DNA from: Propionispora sp. 2/2-37
Lineage (GTDB): Bacteria > Bacillota > Negativicutes > Propionisporales > Propionisporaceae
Direction of reading: 5' to 3'
NCBI RefSeq assembly: GCF_001298735.1
Contig: NZ_CYSP01000003.1
Span: 124,001-188,000, forward strand
DNA length: 64,000 bases
The notes under the pieces are model-generated. The model did not search any database. It saw nothing but the letters and a program-made list of their open reading frames with translations, and was not told where the DNA came from. A program made the position numbers and the translations under genes. The stretch's first letter is position 1; the number at the start of each line of letters is the position of its first letter. This document shows, in pieces, positions 15,522 to 26,960 of the stretch.

Positions 15522-16544
15522 TCAATCTGTCCTGCTGTTAGCCAACAAGTAAATAAAATAGGGCACCCCCAGCAGGGATATAACGATTCCTACGGCAAGC
15601 TCTGCCGGTGCAAAAACATTTTTCGCAATAAAATCAGCCGCTACCAAAAAAATCATCCCCAACAGCCCGGCAAACGGCAGCACATACTCGTGATGGACTC
15701 CCACCAGACGCTTGGCTATATGCGGAATGATCAGCCCGATAAACCCAATACTCCCGCTTACCGCAACACAGGCACTGACCAAAGCGCTGGCACTTAACAA
15801 CAGAATGGCTTGCTCCTTGCCGACAGAGATTCCCAGGCTTTTCACAGTGCTTTCTTCCAGTTGAAATAAATCCAGGATTCTCGACTTTTGAAAGGCAACC
15901 GGAAGGATCAATAAAAACCAGGGTAAAACGGAAGCGATATATTGCCAATTGGCCTGTTGCAGACTCCCCAGGCTCCACACCATCGCTGCCTGAAAGTCTG
16001 CAGGATTCATTTTCAGGGTAAAGAAAAGAGTAAGTGCGGTAAAACCGGAGGCCATAGCAATTCCAGTAATTAAAAAGCGTTGTGGATCTAATCGGTTATT
16101 TTTCCAAGAAAAAAGATAAATCGCAGCAGAAGACCCTAATCCTCCCAACAATCCGAAAAACGGCATGACCATGACCGCTGACCAGTCGGTTCCGGTAAAC
16201 GTTCCCTGGTAAAAAAACATAAATATAACAATAGCCAAACCGGCTCCGGAATTAACACCCAATAAGCCCGGATCAGCCAGTCCATTGCGGGAAACCCCCT
16301 GAAACAGGCATCCGGCAATTGCCAGTCCCGCTCCAGCCAAAGCCGCAATAATTAACCGTGGCAGCCGGAAATCATAAATTAACAGATCATATTCACTGGT
16401 TTCCTGTATTCCCAATAAGATTTCAATCACGTTAGTAAAAGAAAGTTCGATCATGCCGTAGCTTAAGCTCCAAAAAGCCAGCAATGCCAGTACCCCGCCA
16501 CCGGCAAGCATACTGCCGGCAAAACGTCTTGAAGAATCAGACAT
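15522..16544 (-). CDS. Iron-siderophore ABC transporter permease (FecCD family)
   Basis: 340 residues, about ten helices. FecCD hallmarks: LPRLIIAALAGAGLAIAGCL, GLADPGLLGVNSGAGLAIVI and SGSIGFIGLIIPHIAKRLVG. It overlaps the preceding permease by 8 bp (start 16544, previous stop 16537), so the two are translated together. It would form the channel heterodimer with that permease. Confidence 0.95.
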   Translation of the reverse strand: MSDSSRRFAGSMLAGGGVLALLAFWSLSYGMIELSFTNVIEILLGIQETSEYDLLIYDFRLPRLIIAALAGAGLAIAGCLFQGVSRNGLADPGLLGVNSGAGLAIVIFMFFYQGTFTGTDWSAVMVMPFFGLLGGLGSSAAIYLFSWKNNRLDPQRFLITGIAMASGFTALTLFFTLKMNPADFQAAMVWSLGSLQQANWQYIASVLPWFLLILPVAFQKSRILDLFQLEESTVKSLGISVGKEQAILLLSASALVSACVAVSGSIGFIGLIIPHIAKRLVGVHHEYVLPFAGLLGMIFLVAADFIAKNVFAPAELAVGIVISLLGVPYFIYLLANSRTD

Positions 16545-17544
16545 ATTTATGTCCTCCTCTTTTTCTCGCTAAATACAGGAAAAACGGTACACCTACCAGG
16601 GAACTGATCACATCGACCGGAGTCTCAAAGGGCTGATTGAAAAAACGGCTTGCTACATCGGCAAAAATTAAAAACACAGCTCCTAATACTCCGGAGCAGG
16701 GTACTATCCATTTATAATCAGCCCCTGTCAAAAAACGAGTAATATGCGGGATAATGAGTCCCACAAAAGCAATTTTACCGGCTAAAGCTACGGCACTTCC
16801 CGTTAACAACATGACGGCAATAGCTGCTGCCAATTTTACCACGATGATTCGCTGACCCAGACTAATTGCCACTTCTTCGCCTAGAGATGCTACCGTCACT
16901 GACCGGGCAACCCATAGAGCAACAAAAATTCCTATGATAAAAAACGGCAACGCCCATTGCAGCGTGTCCGGTTGCATTTGATGCAGCCGGGCATGATACC
17001 AAAAGCCGATATCTTGAGAAATCTGAAAATAAACAGCCAAGGCTAAAGCTAAACTGCTTAAGAAAGTACCAATAATGGTACCCAGTATCGCCAACCTCAC
17101 CGGTGACAGCCCCCGGGGCACCAGCGAACCAATTCCAAAAACAATGCCTGCTCCCAAAGCCGAACCGGCAAAAGAAAACAGCATTTGCTCCCAGCCGGCT
17201 GCATCGGGTAATAGAATCATACTGAGGGTAACTGCTAGTATGGATCCGTCGCTAATCCCCATAATGCCGGGATCGGCTAAATCATTACGGGTAATTCCCT
17301 GCATCAGAGTTCCCGCTATGGCCAGCGCAGCGCCGATACATAACGTTCCCACCGCCCGGGGTAGTCTTGAACTCATGATAATCTGTTGATCTGTGTTATC
17401 AGGATTAAAATTCAGCAATGCCCCCTGGATGGCCGTGAGATCGATATGCTTTACACCGAACAACAAGGATACAACCACCATGCCAGCAAGCAGCAGCGGC
17501 GCAGTCAATAAAAGAATATGAGAAAAATAGTTTTCCTTAGGCAT
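16537..17544 (-). CDS. Iron-siderophore ABC transporter permease (FecCD family)
   Basis: About 335 residues starting MPKENYFSHILLL at 17544, with GGGTGGACTCC in front; a longer reading from 17613 runs into the binding-protein gene and is rejected. Family marks: SSRLPRAVGTLCIGAALAIA, NDLADPGIMGISDGSILAVT, AGKIAFVGLIIPHITRFLTG. First permease after the binding protein (28-bp gap) and overlapping the next permease by 8 bp. Confidence 0.95.
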   Translation of the reverse strand: MPKENYFSHILLLTAPLLLAGMVVVSLLFGVKHIDLTAIQGALLNFNPDNTDQQIIMSSRLPRAVGTLCIGAALAIAGTLMQGITRNDLADPGIMGISDGSILAVTLSMILLPDAAGWEQMLFSFAGSALGAGIVFGIGSLVPRGLSPVRLAILGTIIGTFLSSLALALAVYFQISQDIGFWYHARLHQMQPDTLQWALPFFIIGIFVALWVARSVTVASLGEEVAISLGQRIIVVKLAAAIAVMLLTGSAVALAGKIAFVGLIIPHITRFLTGADYKWIVPCSGVLGAVFLIFADVASRFFNQPFETPVDVISSLVGVPFFLYLARKRGGHKYV

Positions 17545-17572
17545 GGAGTCCACCCGCTTTACAATGTTAATG

Positions 17573-18541
17573 TTATTGAGATAATCTTTCAACCGCAGCA
17601 TGTAAAAACGCAATTTTACCGCCTATCGCCACTCCCTGTATCAGCGGATCAACCACGTTGACAAATACATGGTTGTTTTTTACCGCTTTGACATTTTGCC
17701 AAATGGGATTTTGCCGTAAGCTCTCCATAACCCGGGGATGCGCCGGGCTTTCACTTTCAGCATATTGCACGAAAATATAATCAGGATCCATCTCACTAAG
17801 TTTTTCCAGCGAAAGTATTTCCTGAGGTTTTGCTTTCTTAATTTCTTCCGGCACAGGCAAATCTAGTTTCGAATACAGAATGTCATTAAAAAACAAATCG
17901 GCCGGATAGATGCAGATATTCCCGCTGCGCAGCCGTACCGCAATGACCTTTTTCTCTTTCACCGTTTCCGGAAGGCGGTTCTTAGCTACAGCGGCATCCT
18001 GCCTGTATTTTTGTATCACAGCTTCGGCTTTCCCCTGTTGACCGGTCAATTCTCCTATGAAGCGCAGGCTAGCCTCTCCATCATTAGAAAAATGGGACAG
18101 CGGAATAGTGGGAGCAATCTTTTGCAATTTGTCGGCTGTTGTCGCCACAAACTTATCACTGCTGAGAATAATATCGGGTTTTATCTGCAAAATAGCTTCA
18201 AAATTTGGCTGTACCCGTTCACCAACCGGTTTGGCCTGCTGCGTAATGTCTGCAAACATAGCTGGAAAACTCCCGCCAATCGTCATAACGCCCACCGGTT
18301 TGACCCCTAACACCAATAAGTCCTCTAATGCTTCCAACGCCCCGGTAACCACGATTCTTTCGACTTTAACCGGAACAGCATACGCTTTGCCAAGATAGGC
18401 AATACTCCGTTTACCACTATCCACGTTTCCGGCTGTAGCGGGGTTTTCCGTCTGCGCTCCCTTTTTATTAATATAAATGCCCGATACAAGAGCGGCGCCC
18501 AGTAACACCACCACTCCCCAGAGCCATATTCGTTTTGCCAT
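17573..18541 (-). CDS. Iron-siderophore ABC transporter, substrate-binding protein (membrane-anchored, no lipobox)
   Basis: 322 residues of the FepB/FecB-like helical-backbone binding fold: RSIAYLGKAYAVPVKVERIV at the start of the domain, then GVKPVGVMTIGG, ILQIKPDIILSSDKF and YIFVQYAESES. The N-terminus (KRIWLWGVVVLLGAALVSGI) is a hydrophobic anchor or signal, but there is no cysteine for lipid attachment, unlike most Firmicute binding proteins. In a diderm Firmicute it could be a periplasmic or membrane-tethered form. First gene of the operon; the operon's leader faces the AraC gene and holds candidate activator sites at 18694-18722. Confidence 0.9.
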   Translation of the reverse strand: MAKRIWLWGVVVLLGAALVSGIYINKKGAQTENPATAGNVDSGKRSIAYLGKAYAVPVKVERIVVTGALEALEDLLVLGVKPVGVMTIGGSFPAMFADITQQAKPVGERVQPNFEAILQIKPDIILSSDKFVATTADKLQKIAPTIPLSHFSNDGEASLRFIGELTGQQGKAEAVIQKYRQDAAVAKNRLPETVKEKKVIAVRLRSGNICIYPADLFFNDILYSKLDLPVPEEIKKAKPQEILSLEKLSEMDPDYIFVQYAESESPAHPRVMESLRQNPIWQNVKAVKNNHVFVNVVDPLIQGVAIGGKIAFLHAAVERLSQ

Positions 18542-18693
18542 AATATTGATTGCTCCTTACTAAACTAATCATTCTTCGCTTTCCATTCGCAATATACTCG
18601 TTCTGGCCTTCACCATGTTTAGCATACCGATTCTAGATTACGATATTTAAGCAATGATGCACGCAAACTAAAGATACCATGCTTTCGCGAAAA

Positions 18694-18722
18694 TTTTTAG
18701 AAGAATATTACGGTTTTTAGAA
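18694..18722. promoter_or_regulatory. 20-bp-spaced direct repeats, candidate AraC activator site
   Basis: TTTTTAGAA occurs at 18694-18702 and again at 18714-18722, start to start 20 bp, about two helical turns. AraC-type activators often bind two direct half-sites on one DNA face. The site is about 155-180 bp upstream of the first transporter gene. Confidence 0.4.
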
Positions 18723-18798
18723 TGTTATTTAACTATATTTCTCTAATCCGGCATGCCAAAAAACAAAATGCACTCCAGGAATCCCTACAATTATAAGG

Positions 18799-18827
18799 TT
18801 GACAGTTAAAGAAAAAAATTCTATAAT
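18799..18827 (+). promoter_or_regulatory. Consensus sigma-A promoter of the AraC gene
   Basis: TTGACA, 17-bp spacer, TATAAT: a perfect match to the housekeeping consensus on the plus strand. Confidence 0.8.
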
Positions 18828-18839
18828 AAACCGAAAAAC

Positions 18840-18852
18840 GATAATAATTATC
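18840..18852. promoter_or_regulatory. Fur box core over the AraC transcription start
   Basis: GATAATAATTATC, a 13-nt palindrome made of two Fur hexamers (GATAAT / ATTATC), 12 bp after the -10. Bound Fur-Fe would block the AraC promoter when iron is plentiful. Confidence 0.7.
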
Positions 18853-18910
18853 AAAATCAATTATACATCTATTTGCTATTTTTGCCAATTGTTTTTAGGG
18901 AGGTGTATAC

Positions 18911-19669
18911 ATGACTATTTACGAACATATCCGGCAATTAGGTGACAAGTTTTACGCCTGCACCTGTCTTCCTTTACAGTCATTTGATTTTAGCGGGAAT
19001 CTCATCCACGCCGCCGGCTACAATGCAAAATTAACTGAACTTTTTGAGCATAATAACATTTTTGAGCAAGTCCGTAATTCCATAAAAAATGATACTGCCA
19101 GCAGTCGGACTACCATTGCTTGTCCCGGTTGCATTTATTTTACCGCTCGCTCGATTTGTGTCAAAAATGTTTATCGCGGTTTTCACATTCTTGGACCATA
19201 TACGACAAAAAAAGATGCCAATCTAACCGGTATTTGCTATAAACCGATCAATTGCATCCCTCATTTACTTACTTTACTTAGCAATATTGCAGCAGACAGT
19301 ATTTTTTTTAAACAAAAGGTAAAACTGTTTTTGAACTCGGCCGCCAACCCTAATGTCAAAAAAGCCATTGATATCCTTGACGCCCGTTATCACGAGCCCG
19401 TCACCTTATCGGGTGTTGCAGCACAACTGAAAATCAGCAAGAGTTATCTTTGCAGCTTGTTCAAAAAAGAAACAGGAAAAACATTTTCTCAATATTTAAA
19501 TGAAATACGGATCGAAAAAAGCAAGGATTTGTTACTGAAACAAAACATGTCGGTTCTGGATATCGCCCTGTCCGTCGGGTTCAATAATCAAAACTATTAT
19601 AATATGGTGTTTAAAAAATTCATGAAACACACGCCCTTAGAGTTTCGCAACCATCGAAAATCATCGTAG
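18911..19669 (+). CDS. AraC family transcriptional regulator
   Basis: 252 residues; ATG after AGGGAGGTGTATAC. The C-terminal 100 residues are a double helix-turn-helix of AraC type (VTLSGVAAQLKISKSYLCSL, then LDIALSVGFNNQNYYNMVFK and the conserved TPLEFR end). The N-terminal part, about 150 residues, is Cys-rich (YACTC, IACPGCIYF, SICVKN, TGICYKPINC) and ends in a segment GFHILGPYTTKK like the 'G...LGP' region of PocR-type sensor domains; it may sense a metal, redox state or the siderophore. It is divergent from the siderophore-import operon and under a Fur box, so it is most likely the operon's activator. Confidence 0.88.
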   Translation: MTIYEHIRQLGDKFYACTCLPLQSFDFSGNLIHAAGYNAKLTELFEHNNIFEQVRNSIKNDTASSRTTIACPGCIYFTARSICVKNVYRGFHILGPYTTKKDANLTGICYKPINCIPHLLTLLSNIAADSIFFKQKVKLFLNSAANPNVKKAIDILDARYHEPVTLSGVAAQLKISKSYLCSLFKKETGKTFSQYLNEIRIEKSKDLLLKQNMSVLDIALSVGFNNQNYYNMVFKKFMKHTPLEFRNHRKSS

Positions 19670-19687
19670 TATTAGTTAAATACAACG

Positions 19688-19736
19688 AAAAGAGGCCGCC
19701 TAAAAAAGTCGTTGGCTTTTAGGCAGTCTCTTTTTC
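19688..19736 (+). terminator. Intrinsic terminator after the AraC gene
   Basis: AAAGAG..GCCTAAAA stem with TTTTAGGC..CTCTTTTT and a final T-run, about 20 bp after the stop codon. Confidence 0.85.
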
Positions 19737-19920
19737 TTATCTTCGCTTAGAATAAATTTTTAGTGAATTAAATTAATATAAATTTTCTTATAAGTTTAGC
19801 ATAACTATCCATTACTATCTTTTTACATAGTATCTATTATAAAAGTGCATACTTTTCTTTTGGCAGATTTATTATATAATGCAATCAGATCAGATAAAAG
19901 AATATTCTGGAGGTATGGTT

Positions 19921-20574
19921 ATGCATGTATTAGCTGTCAACGGAAGTCCGAGGAAAAATTGGAATACTGCAATTTTGCTGAATAAAGCGCTGGAAGGCGC
20001 AGCCTCAGAAGGTGCCGGGACCGAATTGATCCATCTTTATGATCTTACTTTCAAAGGCTGTATCAGCTGTTTTGGCTGTAAGTTAAAAGCCGGGAAAAGT
20101 TATGGCAAATGTGCGCTTAAAGACGGACTGACTCCTTTACTGGAAAAGGCTGAAAATGCTGATGCGATTATCCTTGGCTCTCCTATCTATCTTGGTAATG
20201 TTACCGGGGAAATGAGATCCTTTATTGAACGCCTGGTCTTTCAGTATCTGGTATATGATGCGAATCACTCATCACTTTTCAAAAGAAAGATACCCGTCGG
20301 CTTTATTTACACTATGAATGTCAGCGAAGACAGAATGAAAGCCATGGGCTATATGCAAAATTTAGACGGGACAGAAATGGCCCTGGCGAGAATTTTCGGC
20401 AGCTCTGAACCCCTGTATGTAAACGATACTTACCAGTTTGCCGATTATTCCAAATATGTTACAACGGCATTTAACGAAGCGGATAAAGCCAAAAGGAGAA
20501 AAGAAATTTTTCCAGTGGATTGTAGAAAAGCTTTTGCAATGGGAAAAAGATTTGCATCCAGCTCAGCGGTATAA
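19921..20574 (+). CDS. Flavodoxin-fold reductase with Fe-S motif (iron-sulfur flavoprotein-like)
   Basis: About 217 residues from the ATG at 19921 (MHVLAVNGSPRKNWNTAI); GGAGGTATGGTT lies in front, so this start is better than one at 19879. FMN-binding loop NGSPRKNWNTA, then CISCFGCKLKAGKSYGKC (CX2CX2CX10C, the spacing of the last Cys longer than usual) and ADAIILGSPIYLGNVTGEMR. The C-terminal part is longer than in the 11358 paralogue. Electron-transfer or quinone/nitro-reductase role is inferred from the family; substrate unknown. Single gene. Confidence 0.85.
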   Translation: MHVLAVNGSPRKNWNTAILLNKALEGAASEGAGTELIHLYDLTFKGCISCFGCKLKAGKSYGKCALKDGLTPLLEKAENADAIILGSPIYLGNVTGEMRSFIERLVFQYLVYDANHSSLFKRKIPVGFIYTMNVSEDRMKAMGYMQNLDGTEMALARIFGSSEPLYVNDTYQFADYSKYVTTAFNEADKAKRRKEIFPVDCRKAFAMGKRFASSSAV

Positions 20575-20608
20575 CCGGCTAGGGGTATAAGGAAGAAAAA
20601 AAGGAAAG

Positions 20609-20654
20609 CCGCAGGAATATTCAGCATCCTACAGAACGCTGAATATTCCTGCGG
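20609..20654 (-). terminator. Terminator of the sugar operon
   Basis: Stem CCGCAGGAATATTCAGC-type arms (17 bp, 20609-20625 and 20638-20654) with a 12-nt loop. On the minus strand it is followed by CTTTCCTTTTTTTC, matching the end of the operon at 20675; it may also serve the flavoprotein gene on the other strand. Confidence 0.8.
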
Positions 20655-20674
20655 GCCGTCCAGCCTATATATAG

Positions 20675-21769
20675 TTAAATAGCCTGTTCGGTTTCAGGAT
20701 CAAAAACATGCATATGATTCATGTTCAAAGCCATGGTTAGTTGATCCCCAACTTTGTAGGTATTACGTGACGGTACACGCCCAACCAATAATTGACTGCC
20801 AAGTTTTAAATGCAAAATGATTTCTGACCCCAATAATTCTACAACCTCTACTTTAGTATGCAGCATGACATTAAAAGTTTCAAACACAATTGCCTCGTCA
20901 TGCATATCTTCCGGCCTAATGCCGAAAACAACTTCTTTATTGCAGTATTTTTCCAACCTTCCCACTTTACCGCCAGGTACCTCGATTTGAAAACTATCTC
21001 CCAGCAAGTACATTTTTTCACTGTCGGCTTTTACGGTTGCTTTGACAAAATTCATTGACGGATTGCCAATAAAGCCAGCCACAAATAAATTCTGCGGGTT
21101 ACGGTATACATCCATCGGAGTACCCACTTGCTGAATGACGCCCTCCTTCATAACTACAATCCGGTCTCCCATTGTCATTGCCTCCGTCTGATCATGCGTC
21201 ACATAAATGGTAGTTGCCTGAAGCCGTTGATGCAGACGGATGATCTCCGTCCGCATGGTTCCGCGCAATTTTGCGTCCAGATTCGATAACGGTTCGTCCA
21301 TCAAAAATACTGCCGGTTCCCGCACAATCGCCCGCCCCATCGCCACGCGCTGACGCTGACCGCCAGACAAGGCTTTGGGCTTACGGTCAAGCAAATGTTC
21401 AATTTGCAAAGTTTTAGCCGCTTCCCGTACCTTTTGATCAATCTCTGTTTTCTTCATCTTTTTTAATTTTAGGCTAAAGGCCATATTGTCATATACGTTC
21501 ATATGCGGATATAATGCATAGTTTTGGAAAACCATGGCTATGTCCCGGTCTTTGGGTGCAACATCATTTACTCTTTGATCCGCAATATAGATTTCACCTG
21601 AACTGATCTCTTCCAAGCCGGCTACCATTCGTAGAGTTGTCGATTTCCCACATCCCGAAGGGCCAACAAAAACCACCAGTTCTTTATCATTGATTTCGAG
21701 GCTGAAGTTTTTCACCACATCAACCGGTCCGTATTGTTTACATACCTCTTCCAACACTACTTTGGCCAA
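20675..21769 (-). CDS. Sugar ABC transporter ATP-binding protein (MsmK/UgpC type)
   Basis: About 364 residues with a TTG start at 21769 (M-AKVVLEEVCKQYG) behind GGGGGGGATTGTT; the longer reading from 21868 overlaps the LacI gene and is rejected. Walker A GPSGCGKST, signature LSGGQRQRVAMGRAIVREP, Walker B AVFLMDEPLSNLDAKLR, H-loop THDQTEAMTMGDR, then a C-terminal TOBE/MOP regulatory domain (GIRPEDM...). It energises the permease pair at 25155-26905 and is the last gene of the operon, 43 bp after lacI. Confidence 0.93.
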   Translation of the reverse strand: MAKVVLEEVCKQYGPVDVVKNFSLEINDKELVVFVGPSGCGKSTTLRMVAGLEEISSGEIYIADQRVNDVAPKDRDIAMVFQNYALYPHMNVYDNMAFSLKLKKMKKTEIDQKVREAAKTLQIEHLLDRKPKALSGGQRQRVAMGRAIVREPAVFLMDEPLSNLDAKLRGTMRTEIIRLHQRLQATTIYVTHDQTEAMTMGDRIVVMKEGVIQQVGTPMDVYRNPQNLFVAGFIGNPSMNFVKATVKADSEKMYLLGDSFQIEVPGGKVGRLEKYCNKEVVFGIRPEDMHDEAIVFETFNVMLHTKVEVVELLGSEIILHLKLGSQLLVGRVPSRNTYKVGDQLTMALNMNHMHVFDPETEQAI

Positions 21770-21812
21770 AACAATCCCCCCCCTACAACTCGTTCCGCCG
21801 GCACGGTTATAG

Positions 21813-25113
<3,301 letters not shown>

Positions 25114-25154
25114 GCATCTCCTTTGAAATGATAGTCATCTTACGCCCGGGTCAT

Positions 25155-26033
25155 TTACCCTTTTACCGCACCACCATATACGCCTGAAACGAAATATTTC
25201 TGGAAAAACAGAAATATAAACAAAACCGGCAGTATACCAATAGCAGCCCCTGCCAATATTTGCCCGTAATGGATAACCTGGCCGGGCTGCACCAGCATGG
25301 ACAAAAAAAGCGGCAGAGTCATCTGGCTCTGGTCCTGTAAAATAATCAGCGGCCACATAAAATTGCCCCATTGCTGAATGAAGCTCAAAATGGCCAGTGC
25401 CGCCAATGCAGGATATACAGTCGGCAGCACAATCCGGTGAAAGATACTCAATTCCCGGCAACCGTCAATTCTGGCCGCTTCTAACAGCTCATTGGGAACA
25501 TTCATCATGTTTTGCCGCATAAAGAAAACGCCAAAAGAATTGGCTAAAGCCGGAATAATCACCGCTTTGAGCTCATTTTGCCAACCAATGGCCGTCATCA
25601 TTTTAAACAATGGAATCATAATGACTTGCTGCGGCAGCATCATCGTCACCAATATTAAAAAGAACAAGCCCTCTTTATACTTAAATTGAAATTTTGCGAA
25701 GGTATATCCGGTCAGCGCTGAAATATATACTGTCAGCAACGTAAAGGTAGCCGCTACAAACAAACTGTTGCCGAAGGTTTGCCAAACCGGTCCCTTTTCC
25801 TCTAGCCCGCTGATATTACTTAGCAAATTGCTGCCTGGCATAAAGTGTGGCGGCAATTGAAATATCTGAGAGTCATCGAGGGTTGCCGCTGTAAACATCC
25901 AATAAAAAGGATATACGGATACCACCAAACCCGCAATGAGCAACAGATATACAAACCAGTGGCTATTTCTGCATCCTGCCCTGTTTTTAACAGTCAATGA
26001 CACCCGTGCCGTATGCACTCCCGGTATTGGCAT
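25155..26033 (-). CDS. Sugar ABC transporter permease (MalG/LacG type)
   Basis: 292 residues with six hydrophobic segments. The EAA loop EAARIDGCRELSIFHRIVLP (about 199-218) contacts the ATPase. The start shares a base with the previous permease's TAA stop (TAATG), so translation is coupled. Partner of the MalF-type permease. Confidence 0.94.
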   Translation of the reverse strand: MPIPGVHTARVSLTVKNRAGCRNSHWFVYLLLIAGLVVSVYPFYWMFTAATLDDSQIFQLPPHFMPGSNLLSNISGLEEKGPVWQTFGNSLFVAATFTLLTVYISALTGYTFAKFQFKYKEGLFFLILVTMMLPQQVIMIPLFKMMTAIGWQNELKAVIIPALANSFGVFFMRQNMMNVPNELLEAARIDGCRELSIFHRIVLPTVYPALAALAILSFIQQWGNFMWPLIILQDQSQMTLPLFLSMLVQPGQVIHYGQILAGAAIGILPVLFIFLFFQKYFVSGVYGGAVKG

Positions 26034-26905
26034 TATAGTTCCCCTCCCTTAGAAATACGGATTTGCAAATAGCTGAATATGGCAATAATTGCCGTCAGCA
26101 CATAAGCGGCTGCCGATGCATAGCCAAAATGGAAACTTTGAAAAGCGTATTGATAAATAAACAACACCGGTGTTTCGGTGGAATTGTCCGGCTGGCCGCC
26201 ATTGGTCAGCAGAAACGGTTCGGTGAATAGCTGCAGTGTCCCAATAACCGACATGATGGCGCAAAACAGGAATATGGGTTTTAGCATAGGCATGGTAATG
26301 CGAAAAAATTTTGTAAATGCCGTAGCGCCATCAATGTCTGCCGCTTCATAAATGCTGTTTGGTATCGATTGCAGCCCTGCCAGCAGAATAATGGCATTAT
26401 AGCCGGTCCAGCGCCAGGTAATGGCAATGATGATAGTCACTTTCGCCCAAAAAGTATCCTGAGTCCAGTGTATGCCCGGTAAATAAAGCAACTGAAGGAC
26501 ATAATTAAAAAAACCATATTGATCGTTAAATAAAATGGAAAAGACGATGGAATAAGTAACCAGATCGATTAACACGGGCATAAAAATAGCTAAACGGAAA
26601 ATACTTCTCCCTTTTATATTTTCATTATTCACGGCTACAGCTAATAAAAATGCCAAAAATAACATGACCGGTACCTGTACTAACAAAATGACCACAATAT
26701 TGAACATGGACTTCCAATATAATTCATCTGTAAACAACCGCCAATAGTTTTCCAAGCCGATCCAGGCGCTTGTGCTGCCTTCAGAAGCGGTAAATGACAG
26801 GTAAAACGATTCTAAGATGGGGTATAGCATGAAAAACAAAAACAAGATAAAAAAAGGGAGAATGAACAAGATAGGTGTAATTTTTTTTGCTGTCGCCTGA
26901 TGCAC
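26033..26905 (-). CDS. Sugar ABC transporter permease (MalF/LacF type)
   Basis: About 290 residues from a GTG at 26905 (M-HQATAKKITPILFIL), which follows an ideal AGGAGGTGCCTT; the longer frame from 27028 overlaps the binding-protein gene and has no ribosome site. Six hydrophobic segments; EAA loop YEAADIDGATAFTKFFRITM. Forms the inner-membrane channel with the MalG-type subunit. Confidence 0.93.
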   Translation of the reverse strand: MHQATAKKITPILFILPFFILFLFFMLYPILESFYLSFTASEGSTSAWIGLENYWRLFTDELYWKSMFNIVVILLVQVPVMLFLAFLLAVAVNNENIKGRSIFRLAIFMPVLIDLVTYSIVFSILFNDQYGFFNYVLQLLYLPGIHWTQDTFWAKVTIIIAITWRWTGYNAIILLAGLQSIPNSIYEAADIDGATAFTKFFRITMPMLKPIFLFCAIMSVIGTLQLFTEPFLLTNGGQPDNSTETPVLFIYQYAFQSFHFGYASAAAYVLTAIIAIFSYLQIRISKGGEL

Positions 26906-26960
26906 AAGGCACCTCCTAACGTCAAGTACACTGGAATTCTTATGCAAAGCCATTGTCCGG

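Larger units (their letters stand above)
18542..18910. other. 369-bp divergent control region (iron operon / AraC gene)
   Basis: Gene-free stretch between the siderophore operon (leftward) and the AraC gene (rightward). It holds the AraC promoter and Fur box (18799-18852) and two TTTTTAGAA direct repeats 20 bp apart. No other coding sequence is apparent. Confidence 0.7.
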
